A program made the position numbers and the translations under genes. The notes under the pieces are model-generated. The model saw only the letters and a program-made list of their open reading frames with translations. It was not told the DNA's origin and made no database searches. From Lateolabrax maculatus (lineage: Eukaryota > Chordata > Actinopteri > Acropomatiformes > Lateolabracidae), in the NCBI GenBank assembly GCA_031216445.1, contig CM062219.1, positions 8,531,501 to 8,595,500 of the forward strand: DNA of 64,000 nt, given 5' to 3'. Positions 12,001 to 19,777 of this stretch are shown piece by piece. The number at the start of each line of letters is the position of its first letter. The stretch's first letter is position 1.

Positions 12001-12313
12001 TATAGATCTGAATTAATATTTGGATTTGAAATGATCACATTTTGCTTAATTCAGGGTACCCAACAGGACTGGACATTAGCTCAACTGCTGCAAATCTTCC
12101 TGGTAAGGAATTTTTATTTTATTTTTATTGGTTCTTTTTTTTTTTTACTCCTTTTCAGGTTCTTATTGGCCTCTCTCTCATCTTTATTCAGGATGTCCCT
12201 GCTCGGGAGCAAAACGACAACCTGTTTCCACCAACCTCTCCCCCTCTGAGAACAGCAGCGCCAACGCGAGCATTGGAAGCACCCAGAGCACACCGACCAG
12301 CAGCATGGCATGA
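2871..12313 (+). CDS. eng: Endoglin, 3' portion of the gene (ten exons, 5' end outside window)
   Basis: This is a single-pass type I membrane co-receptor that binds BMP9/BMP10 and modulates TGF-beta/BMP signalling in endothelium (family knowledge). Exons: 2871-3042, 6100-6274, 6361-6463, 6717-6915, 7543-7688, 7883-8113, 8426-8492, 11852-11962, 12055-12102, 12192-12313. All junctions are GT-AG, phases chain without a break, and the total is 1374 nt, or 457 codons plus TGA. Order of domains: orphan-domain segments, Pro/Thr linker, ZP-C half, RVKR site, transmembrane helix (11881-11949), Ser/Thr-rich tail. The tail end SIGSTQSTPTSSMA and the membrane segment starting GVLGIAFGGFLIG closely match vertebrate endoglin. 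The related betaglycan (tgfbr3) shares the tail motif but has a longer, different ectodomain, so endoglin is preferred. Sequons include NST, NIS, NVS, NVT and NST. The visible protein is roughly 100 residues shorter than the matching human part because no ZP-N is seen. Upstream exons are not in the window. Confidence 0.87.
3043..6099 (+). other. eng: eng intron (3.06 kb)
   Basis: The intron is bounded by a GT donor at 3043 and an AG acceptor ending at 6099. It contains a short CAG/GCA run near 4577-4592. No exon or clear mobile element is recognised. Confidence 0.7.
6100..6274 (+). CDS. eng: eng exon b: orphan-domain segment
   Basis: The acceptor is ggttttacag and the donor ttcg|gtagac. Read with the G carried over from the previous exon it gives TKPGSLNCNLKNEDASEK, continues to CSPQQQNAEAELHIINI, and ends in phase 2. 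The two cysteines fit the orphan-domain pattern of endoglin (GSLSFC and GC in the mammalian protein). A 3.06 kb intron separates it from the previous exon. Confidence 0.8.
6361..6463 (+). CDS. eng: eng exon c: orphan-domain segment
   Basis: The acceptor is cactttgcag and the donor gct|gtaagt. The exon completes an Arg codon and then encodes 34 codons, starting NVSLSVDNKKTNVFLRGPQG and followed by a Thr-Trp-Thr-Val stretch. This matches the beta-rich VTVKVEL / LILQGPPYVSWLI part of endoglin. The intron before it is only 86 nt. It contains an NVS sequon. Confidence 0.82.
6717..6915 (+). CDS. eng: eng exon d: end of orphan domain
   Basis: The acceptor is gtttctgcag and the donor acag|gtgagt. 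It encodes 66 codons plus 1 nt (phase 1), with SNNDLFLPTITQNRISPQIT near the start and FTSYTELVPKDSFVLLVIG near the end. The second stretch corresponds to the IVASFVELPLASIVSL part of the mammalian protein. It ends with an NVT sequon. In mammals this is where the linker to the ZP module begins. Confidence 0.8.
6916..7542 (+). other. eng: eng intron containing duplicated block B
   Basis: This 627-nt intron lies where mammals encode the ZP-N half between orphan domain and ZP-C. No ZP-N-like coding sequence is visible in any frame. It does contain the duplicated acceptor block at 7058-7233. Confidence 0.65.
7058..7233 (+). repeat. Duplicated block, copy B (inside an eng intron)
   Basis: This is the second copy of the 176-bp block. 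After its acceptor (gtcttttcag, AG ending 7160) the frame carried from the phase-1 donor at 6915 is open for about 22 codons, with PSDRFFRDWFYSFVFVVS near the middle, then TAA. If spliced, it would truncate endoglin before the ZP-C and membrane helix. Confidence 0.75.
7543..7688 (+). CDS. eng: eng exon e: Pro/Thr linker and start of ZP-C
   Basis: The acceptor is tctcatttacag and the donor gcagag|gtaaga. It reads VPAPEPVIPTTTNTPHQM, a Pro/Thr-rich linker like the SPAPIQTTPP linker in human endoglin. It then runs directly into a LLMQLYTSPDYRSPLDP stretch that aligns with the start of the ZP-C half (FQLGLYLSPHF in human). The ZP-N half that separates these two stretches in mammals is not encoded between them. 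Confidence 0.78.
7883..8113 (+). CDS. eng: eng exon f: ZP-C domain core
   Basis: The acceptor is tttcctgtag and the donor agagat|gtagga. It encodes exactly 77 codons in phase 0. It contains ISGHTYGDFDLTIKVISCFV, then a run of Cys residues (DSC, ETC, NSC, LEC, KLC) typical of ZP-C disulphides. An NST sequon is present. Cysteine content is higher than in the human ZP-C, so the disulphide pattern may differ. Confidence 0.82.
8426..8492 (+). CDS. eng: eng exon g: membrane-proximal segment with RVKR
   Basis: The acceptor is cacctcgctag and the donor ccaa|gtgagt. It encodes KCGDGGRVKRNLEVTQPC followed by LQPP. RVKR lies at 8444-8455 and fits the R-X-K/R-R furin consensus. It follows a Cys-rich ZP end, which is where many ZP proteins are cleaved. 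The exon ends in phase 1. Confidence 0.75.
8493..11851 (+). other. eng: eng intron (3.36 kb)
   Basis: This is the largest intron in the visible gene, between the RVKR exon and the transmembrane exon. It contains a 14-nt G run (9155-9168) in a G-rich stretch. It also has a relatively GC-rich section (9.6-10.1 kb) with overlapping open frames that resemble no protein I know. A regulatory role is possible but not shown. Confidence 0.6.
9140..9168 (+). repeat. G-rich tract with G14 run
   Basis: Blocks GG, GGGGGG, GG and a 14-base G run occur within 30 nt. The tract lies on the sense strand of the endoglin intron and is likely polymorphic in length. Confidence 0.7.
11852..11962 (+). CDS. eng: eng exon h: transmembrane helix
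   Basis: The acceptor is tttatgtttcag and the donor aaacag|gtaaat. After a short extracellular PPCFDFGLP, a 23-residue hydrophobic helix (11881-11949) starts GVLGIAFGGFLIGVLLIG and ends ALWFI. It is followed by the basic stop-transfer KIKT. The GVLGI-FG-FLIG pattern is a hallmark of endoglin. The exon ends in phase 1. Confidence 0.88.
11963..12054 (+). other. Short intron, stop-free if retained
   Basis: This 92-nt intron lies between the transmembrane and short cytoplasmic exons. Read through from the phase-1 donor it has no stop. It shifts frame and stays open to a stop at 12247-12249. Human S-endoglin is made by retention of a tail intron, so this is worth noting. Confidence 0.6.
12055..12102 (+). 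CDS. eng: eng exon i: short cytoplasmic exon
   Basis: This is a 48-nt exon between introns of 92 and 89 nt. It reads YPTGLDISSTAANLP with Gly codons at both junctions. The acceptor is gcttaattcag and the donor cctg|gtaagg. It links the membrane helix to the conserved Ser/Thr tail and has no clear counterpart in the mammalian tail. Confidence 0.75.
12103..12191 (+). other. Short intron, stop-free if retained, with two in-frame acceptors
   Basis: This is an 89-nt intron with cag acceptors ending at 12158 and 12191, exactly 33 nt apart. If unspliced, the reading frame runs on through the intron and the last exon in another frame to a stop at 12369-12371. It carries a long T run (12136-12146). 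Confidence 0.6.
12192..12313 (+). CDS. eng: eng last coding exon: Ser/Thr tail with PDZ-ligand-like end
   Basis: The preferred acceptor is catctttattcag (intron 89 nt). The alternative acceptor at 12158 keeps the same frame but would make a 56-nt intron, which is short for a vertebrate. The exon encodes CPCSGAKRQPVSTNLSPSEN and ends SIGSTQSTPTSSMA before TGA at 12311-12313. The Ser/Thr cluster is the receptor-kinase phosphorylation region in the family. The final S-S-M-A is the class I PDZ ligand of long endoglin. Confidence 0.88.
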
Positions 12314-12518
12314 GATTATGGTAATCTCCACTTCCAGCAGGGCCACCATCTCCCTTCAAAGTCACCTTTAAGGGTTTTGTGCTTTTGTTTTCTTTAATAA
12401 TGCTTAAAAGCATTACTCCCTTCCCTACCCCCTTTAAATTCTCATCAAAAAGCACAGCCCACGTCTTTGACACACCAAGCCTGAAATGGATGTGATCTGG
12501 GAGTTTGTAATGGTGGAT

Positions 12519-12550
12519 GGTGGGGTGGGGGGAGGGTGGGGGTGGGGGGG
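12519..12550 (+). other. G-quadruplex-type tract in the eng 3' UTR
   Basis: This is a run of G blocks (GG, GGGG, GGGGGG, GGG, GGGGG, GGGGGGG) separated by single A or T bases. It fits the four-G-tract quadruplex pattern with very short loops on the transcribed (mRNA) strand, about 200 nt after the stop codon. Confidence 0.6.
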
Positions 12551-15044
12551 TGACGGATAACAGAAGTCTAATCAATGGCTTCTGACGCTCACCTCTGCAG
12601 CCTCTCTGTAAAGTCAAGCTCCTAGACAGGAAGTTAAAGAGGGCAAGAGAAAAAAAAAAAAAAAAAAATTGGCTCCCAGCAACAGGAAAAACAAACCATA
12701 TCCCCCAAGAGCTAACAGGAAATTCACTGCATTCCTTTCAATGAATTGTGCTTGTGTGATGGCGGCACAATAAGAGTTAGACAGGAGACAAACCAGTCAA
12801 AAGACTGACTTTGAAAAACAGATGAAAAGCTGTTTTGCATTTACATCTATACCACAAACATACAAAGGGCTTTTGGCTAAATCAGTCCAAAATGTTATCA
12901 ACAATGTCTCGGGGACTGAAAAGCTCAACATGTTAGGATCTCAAAGTCATTGAAATGCTCACTTCAAAGGGGTATTTGTCTTAATCGGGGTTCAAGGGCA
13001 ATGGTTAAAAGCTACCTCCTATTATTTAGAAGTCTGGAGCTAAGTTTAAACTTAACACTAGATTTCTCTGGTGAATTGTTCTTATTTTCTGCCTTTTTTC
13101 TGCGTCACTTTAGGTCAGTCTTATAGTCTTAGAGTTGTAGCTCATGAAACAACATTACCGTGCCATTTTCATGCTATCAAATAGTTGTATCAGGGCCCTC
13201 CTATGAAAGTAGTTTTTTTCCCAGTGTAATTACAGAGAAATATACTTGATTTCCCCATAACTCAACAAAACCTATCCTAGATCGTATTTATGGCCCAAAG
13301 GTAGCAATAAATTATCAACCATTAAGAAAAAAGTACTTGCATTTATGTGAGCTCAGAAATAATCACTCTTGTAATGTACAGTACAGCATGCAGAGATGCA
13401 TGGCTGTATTCAGAGCTGAGTAATGTGCCTACAGAATAATGAGGAGTTAGCACCAAAACTCTGCACATCTTACTGATGACTTACAGTATAAATGGACTGA
13501 AGCACCACTCATACAGCTACGCCCACAGGGTGGAGCTTCCCCAAAATAGTCTGTCTGGAGGTGGATTTCCAGTACTTTTCCTTTTCGCAATGTCCATTTT
13601 CAGCAGAATCTGTAATTCGTTCATCACCACTGCCTGACAATTTGTCGTATCCACAATATTTCACCATAAATTCCATGTCTTGGTAACATACGCAAACACA
13701 AAAATAGAAAAGTACAAGTATAAACTGTCCAACCTGCCCCTCTTCAGTGTCTCTTCATTCATAATGTAGCCTGCCACTAATGTTCTGCTCTATCTTGTGT
13801 TTGGAGATGAGTGCACTGAAGGGAAATCATTTTTAGACCATTAATGGATCACCAACGCCCTCAGAGATTTTGCCTTGACAAGGCAGAAAGGTGCCGACTC
13901 AATGTGACCAAACTCCTAGAAACTTTCCTTGTGTGGGGAACTTTAGGTCCAAACCAAAGGCTAAAATATTCCATAATGAAATTCACATTTAAAATTCACA
14001 TTTAATTAGTATGTCTTACACAGAGGGAAATTAAATCTGTGAGATTTAAGGCAAATGTTTGTTTTAAACGAATGGGATAGAAAACCTAATTTCCAGGTGA
14101 AACCCTGCAAACTCAGTTATGTGGACAGTACATAAGTAATTTGTATATATCTATATATTTAAATTCCGCCCCAGGAAACAGAGTTAAACACCTGCAAGAT
14201 CCCCCCACTTTTCCATAACTTTTGAATTTAAACATCCCATATAAGTCACTAGTTCTGATTACAGCCTATTTGGACTCCATAATATAATCAATAGTAACAA
14301 TAGTATAACACCACATTTTGAATTTACTGTTTGCAACAATGCATTAGTCAATAAGTTGTGCTTTAACCCCATGAAGACTGCTTTAAAAAATTCAACTCTA
14401 GCTTTATTTCCAGCTGTCAACTGACATGCCAAATGATACGGAAACTGTCATTTGAGAGAGATGAGTTTCTTGTTAAAATGTTTAACTTCTGCTCTCTACA
14501 TTTGATAGGCTGCATCAGCCACTGCAGTGCTAATGCTAGACAGAAGCTGCATAGATGCATAACGGGGACTTTTATGAGGGCTACAACTGTAGAGTGGCGG
14601 TTGATCCGTGAACCCACTATTTTTTTCAATGTACAAATGTAAATGTATTTTATATTGTTATTGCCACTCTTTTACCTCTTTAAAAATATTCCCATCACAC
14701 GTCAAGTCTTGTGGTATAAGTAAGCAATTTGTATCAGTACATATCTTTGACACAAGCACCAAAATTGTGATGTTAAAACTTTTCTTTATATACGCACACT
14801 GATTTACTTTTACTGATGCATATATACTCACACTCCCAATAGTTAGTCACCTTCTGATTTGGATTGTTAAAATAATTTATTCACCTTCAAACCTAATTTC
14901 AAAAATATTCAGTGTTTTCCAAACCAGCTACATTTGTAAAATGTCTCCTCATTGTATGTGAGCTATGTAGCTTATTACCCCTCAGTGTGTGCGTGCATAT
15001 ACGTTTTTCTGTGCATGCTTGATTTTCTTTTTGTCTTTGTGTAG

Positions 15045-15105
15045 AGACAAAAAACAAAGAGGGCCAGTACAAATTGCCACTTGAGTATTTGTGCAATATG
15101 ATGAG
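15045..15105 (+). other. Exon-like block 1 downstream of eng
   Basis: A long pyrimidine tract precedes the acceptor gtgtag, and the donor is gatgag|gtaaac. Only one frame is open (TKNKEGQYKLPLEYLCNMM), and that frame is the one reached from a phase-1 donor. The eng donors at 11962 and 12102 are both phase 1. No homology is recognised. It may be a chance splice-site pair. Confidence 0.25.
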
Positions 15106-15596
15106 GTAAACTTGTATTTAATGTCTATATGTCGTTTTTTTTACCTTGTTTTTTTGTAAGTGTTGTATTATATTCTTACTTTGAACCATTTTCTTAACCT
15201 GCTTTGTTATTTTACGTATTTGGGACAATTCCTAATCAAAGCACTTATTAAATGCATAAGATTTGTTATGTATAATAATCTTTGTTTTTTATTCTCATAT
15301 ATATTTTAGTTTTGATTACATTGTAGTCACAGACAGTGCATGTCACGTCACATGTCAAAGACAGTACATTTGGTTTGTTGGTTTTACCCGTTTGACTTTT
15401 GCCCTAAACCAAAGATTCCCCTGCTGTCCAAAAACACGGCATATCTCTGCTGATGCTGACATCCTGACATTGTATTGTGTTCATTGTACTATCTTCAGTG
15501 GGTGTGCTGGTGAAGTACATTCTGAAAGATAGAATGTCTCACCACACAGAAGCATCCCAGTTAAATATTCAACACTCACAAACTTGTCGTTTGCAG

Positions 15597-15631
15597 GAGA
15601 TATTCCCACTTTAAACAGTGAAAATGTGGCG
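15597..15631 (+). other. Exon-like block 2 downstream of eng (35 nt)
   Basis: The acceptor is tgtcgtttgcag and the donor ggcg|gtaaga. From a phase-1 donor it reads DIPTLNSENVA. The other two frames contain stops. The block is micro-exon sized and has no recognised homology. Confidence 0.25.
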
Positions 15632-16288
15632 GTAAGAGAGTGTGTTTTTTTAATTTGATATTAGGAAATGGTTTCAATAGTATTATTATTATGTCTTTTT
15701 CTTAAATGTATTCTGTACCTGTGTTAAATCAGCCCCGGTGAGTGTCAGGTTCTGTCTGAGCAAAACAGTGAACTTGACAAGCGGTCAGATAATTCACTTG
15801 TTAACCCTGCACATCCCTACGTTACCTCTAACAACAACTTTCTCCTCCTCAGACACTCTACACAGTTAACAAAATATCTGTGTTTCTGTTTGTGCATATA
15901 CATGGTATATGTGCTGCATGTGTGTGTCTGTGTGCAGCTGTGTTTAGGTGTACAATAGAAACTATGCCTACAGTTATGTGAGCGGATTCTTCCTCTAGTC
16001 TCATAACAATGTCCGAATTCAGAATTTTTAACAAAAAAAACTGAAGCCTTAACAGCATGTCAGAATGTCTGCTTTGATTTTATCAAGTATGAAATACAGT
16101 GTTATTTTAGTGCTACAGTGGGCAGCCTTTTACCATTTAAAATGGTTCCATTTGTTGAGACAGTATTCAACTGATGTCATGTAATTCTATGTTGGCTATG
16201 AAGATATACAGTATATGTTTTGTCTGAAATTATCTTAATAAATAAATATGACAAACGTTCTTTGTGTTTTCTGGTGTCTTTCTTACAG

Positions 16289-16550
16289 CCTTGTAACTTT
16301 GGAGTGGGTTAACCTCGAGCATTGTGTAGTGTTTGAAAAAACAAACTCCCAGGATACCGAGGATCTCCCGGGACAAGTAACATCATACAGTAATAATACA
16401 GCACACTTGGCAGAGCACTGACACAGAATAAAGAGCCAGAAATACTACACACTCTAAAACATATTAATAACAGCAGTAAAAAAAAAAAAAGAACAATGAA
16501 GGATATACCTGTATTTGTCTTAATAAAATTTTGTTGACCATGCTGTAGAT
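16289..16550 (+). other. Exon-like block 3, possible terminal exon with poly-A signal
   Basis: A very good acceptor (tggtgtctttcttacag) is followed by CCTTGTAACTTTGGAGTGGG and then TAA, and AATAAA lies at 16522-16527. After block 2 the frame continues as PCNFGVG and stop. A terminal exon is plausible but not shown. Confidence 0.25.
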
Positions 16551-16889
16551 GGTGAAAATGCTCTGTTATGTGACTGGCATTGCCCGTTGCTATTGCTGTG
16601 ACATTTTCACTTGGTGACTTTTCATGGCTACAGTAGGTGAAACCTTTTTCTGTTGACTTCTCTGTTCCTAAATTGACGACACTTCGACGTTAGCGCTGGC
16701 ATTGTTAAGAGCTTTCTCGCAGTTCACCACAGTTTGAAGACATTACATTCCAGTGGCGTGTCACGAGCCTGCAGCCTGCTGTCTGTGTGCCCACAGCACG
16801 GAAGACACGACTTTCTTTTCTAACACAAAAGATGAGATTTTAAAACCTTGAAAACAAGGACTCCAAGATAATCATGAAGGTGTATTTGC
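16551..16889. other. Non-coding; nothing identified
   Basis: No gene, repeat or regulatory pattern was recognised in this stretch. Confidence 0.35.
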
Positions 16890-17230
16890 ATCCTGCATTC
16901 AAAATTCTACTTAAGTACATACTGTACATAATGTAAGTATAGTAGTAAAAATATACTACAAATAAGTACTTGTTATACAAAAAAATGTGCCCTGTCAGTG
17001 TTATATAATTATGTACATATTATATTATTGCATTACTATTACTCATGCATTAATGTGTAAGCAGCATTTTATTTTGGAGCTTATTCAGATGGAACTAATT
17101 TCAGACATTAGCGTCATAAGTAGAAATAGAAATAAGAAGTAGCATAAAATGTAAATACTTAAGTAAAGTACAAGCACCTCAAAATTGTACCTAAATACAA
17201 TACAAAGTAAATATACTACCACTGAAGAAG
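16890..17230 (+). repeat. Teleost interspersed repeat (AAGTACTT-rich)
   Basis: It contains the familiar fish pattern of short 'acttaagta' and 'aagtac' words: TACTTAAGTACATACTGTAC near the start, and AAATACTTAAGTAAAGTAC, then CCTCAAAATTGTACCTAAAT and TACTACCACTGAAG at the end. It is a decayed copy of a common non-autonomous element. Exact ends were not resolved. Confidence 0.5.
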
Positions 17231-18418
17231 GAAAGTATTTTTTCATTTATCTAGATTGTTTTTTATTGAATGTGTCTCCTGTTCTCTTTTTTGTTAAATT
17301 ATGTTTATTTGAATCACATAATAATGCAGAACATCAGACTTGTGACCAGAAACACAATTAGTTTAAAGAATTTAAAACATCATACTATAATGGTGTTATG
17401 AGTCCTACTGTGTATAATGTTTATTGGGAGGTGGAATGATGAAAATAGTGGGGTTTTTGTCCATCTATGGCCTTTTCTGAGGTTCAAGTATTCCTTTATA
17501 CATACACATTCAATTGCATTTTCAGGACTGGAGCCAAGGCACACAGTACATGTTTATGGAGTGCCTTCATCTTCAGATATGACCATGGAACCATTTGGCC
17601 TTGCACAGGATACATTATGTGACGTGTGTGTCTGTGTGTGTGCCTCTGTGTGTGTGTGAGTGCCTTCTTGCTTGCATTTTCAGGTTGTTTACGTCTCAGG
17701 ACAAAAGTTATTTTCTGCAAAACTGTGGCTGCTGAAATGTGTTGTATGTGCATAAAGCATGCAACAGCAACCTCAGGGAAAAAGTCTTCACAGCTCTGTT
17801 CTATAAAAATGAAGGTGTGAGTTGGTAAGAGAAAAGGATTTTCCTTCTCTCGGCACTGTCATATATGTGAATAAAGACAGACACCAGTATTGTGTAAGCT
17901 CTATGGATATTTCTTCTAAGAACCTTCTGTCTTTGCAAATTGAATGTTGAAGATTAATTTCCGGAAGAAAAAGGCAAAAATAATGTACTGCATTATTGTT
18001 GCCAAGGAATTGCTTCCCAACCATATACATAATAGTGTGTTGCTAGGCTCTCCAGGGCAGCAGAGTCTGTAACACATTAATGTCACACATTAGTCATACC
18101 ATTAGAAAAAAAACTTCTTGTTCAGTCAACTAAGATGAGTTTAATAAATAATGTTCTGTAGATGGTAATTGTTAACCAATTTGTTTAGCCCGAAGCCTTA
18201 CCTGACAATGAAAAATATTAATTGAGAACACTATTTTGCAATGTAGAATTAGAAAGTTCACAGAGGAAAGAAAAATGTTGTTTTTTGGAGCTTTCTTGTC
18301 ATCTGCTTTTTTTCAGATGAAAGTAGCTCTTTCATTTCCTATGTGAGTTCCACTGTGTGGCAGTATGTATACTGACATTTTTGAGTTGACGCGTCACTTT
18401 TTCTATGTCTGTAACAAT
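17231..18418. other. Non-coding; GT-rich microsatellite only
   Basis: It contains an imperfect GT repeat at 17622-17659. No exon or element was otherwise recognised. Confidence 0.35.
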
Positions 18419-18621
18419 CTGGTCCTTTGCCCCTTATTTCGGCCACACTCTAGCCCACAACACAGCATATATATACCGGTCAAGTTTCTCTTTTGAGTTG
18501 TCTGTTCAGTGTGTATGTGTGTCTTCTTTGCGAATAGGTCGTACCCCTATTTACCTGCTATTCCCCATGACATAACAAAAAAAGAAATAGAGTGTGGGCA
18601 AAATAAGGGGCAAAGGACCAG
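18419..18621. repeat. 203-bp MITE-like element with 33-bp inverted repeats
   Basis: The left arm 18419-18451 begins CTGGTCCTTTGCCCCTTATT. The right arm 18589-18621 is its reverse complement with two mismatches in 33. The 137-bp core carries a TATATATA stretch near 18467 and no coding signal. A fold-back DNA element is the simplest reading. I could not find convincing target-site duplications immediately at the ends. Confidence 0.65.
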
Positions 18622-19500
18622 CTCATTACAATATCAACCCATAACATATTGCAAAGTTACAAATTATTATATAGTATGCAATGTTACAGGAATTCTGAGC
18701 TTTTAAACAAACTACAGAAATAAAGCAATAATAATTTTATTTTTCCCTGGTCTGGATTTATATTGACTTGGGGGTTCATATCCAACTTAAAAAATATATC
18801 ATGTTATTAATCAAGCAAATGCCACTATTAATTGGTTTATTATTAAATCAGCTGACTGAAACAAATTAATCTCTATCTCTCAACCTCCTACAGTCTACAG
18901 TTCAAATAAATACAAAAGAAATAATTGAAAAGCAAAAATATGTGAATGGAAGGAAAATGTGCATCATACTGTAGGACACTTAACATTTCCTGAGTTTAAC
19001 AATGACCCTGAAATGAGTATATACAGCAAAGGTCAATTGTTTAATTGTATGTCCCTGAGCACTTGAGCGGCGACTATGATGAAGTTAAAAAGAGAAACCA
19101 TCTCAGTATAGCTTTCATTATGGTGTTAGATTTGCAGGTAACACTGTATAATGAGTGGCTGCAGGGAAACCTCCCATTACTGTACATTTAATTACTCTGA
19201 TAAATGGATTACCCCTGACCACCACTAGATGGTGCTATATTTTTTTCCCTCTGAATACAAAGATTGCATTGCCTTTGAACATGAACAGAACAAGACAATG
19301 AGCCTCATTGTAAAGCAAAGTAGCATTGTAACATCATGCTGCTGCCTTTATAAAACACACTTTGGCCACCACATATAAACATGGCCACAGGAATGTTCTG
19401 ATTTACAACTAAACATTCACATTTTTACACATTGTTTGCATTTAGCGTCATCATGTATCTATATTTGTATACCTTTCTTGGAATCAGGTGCAGACATCTG
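18622..19500. other. Non-coding, AT-rich; nothing identified
   Basis: No gene or clear repeat was recognised between the inverted-repeat element and the TATA-containing region. Confidence 0.35.
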
Positions 19501-19522
19501 TGACTGATCCTGACATGAAGCC

Positions 19523-19528
19523 TATAAA
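19523..19528 (+). promoter_or_regulatory. Possible TATA box of an unknown gene
   Basis: TATAAA is followed about 25-35 nt later by a locally GC-rich, CpG-containing segment (19535-19740). A donor-like CAGG|GTAATC follows at 19777/19778. No coding homology is seen. A non-coding first exon is possible. Confidence 0.25.
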
Positions 19529-19549
19529 GCCTTGAGGGCGTGTTGGATT

Positions 19550-19777
19550 CAGGAAGCTGCGCGTGAGCATAACCGAAGCTACTCCGACCAAGATGCCTCT
19601 CCCTCAGACTTTCACACCCCGAGGCGCTGTGCTGCACACAAGGTTGTTTACACACACCGAGACTGTGTACAGGCTCAGCCTCTTTCCCCATCTCTCACCC
19701 ACACTCGGACGCTCGCTCGCTCACAAACACCCATATAGTTGCCCACACCTCACTGAGTATCCACAGCCTGGACCAGG
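19550..19777 (+). other. Possible first exon (untranslated or short ORF)
   Basis: This segment lies downstream of the TATA-like box and is more GC- and CpG-rich than its surroundings (for example GCTCGCTCGCTC near 19713). An ATG in the segment (near 19591) opens a short frame that resembles nothing known. The call rests only on composition and the donor-like site. Confidence 0.2.

Larger units (their letters stand above)
12314..16260 (+). other. eng: Probable eng 3' UTR region
   Basis: No coding region follows the endoglin stop. Candidate polyadenylation signals are AATAAA at 13306-13311 and an AATAAATAAAT cluster near 16240, the latter followed by GT-rich sequence. The true 3' end cannot be decided without transcripts. 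The region contains a G-rich tract (12519-12550) and a 19-nt poly-A run near 12650. Confidence 0.4.

Noticed and set aside
12114..12617. 167-codon minus-strand open frame
   Set aside because: It is the antisense shadow of the last endoglin exons and the G-rich 3' UTR tract (proline-rich translation).
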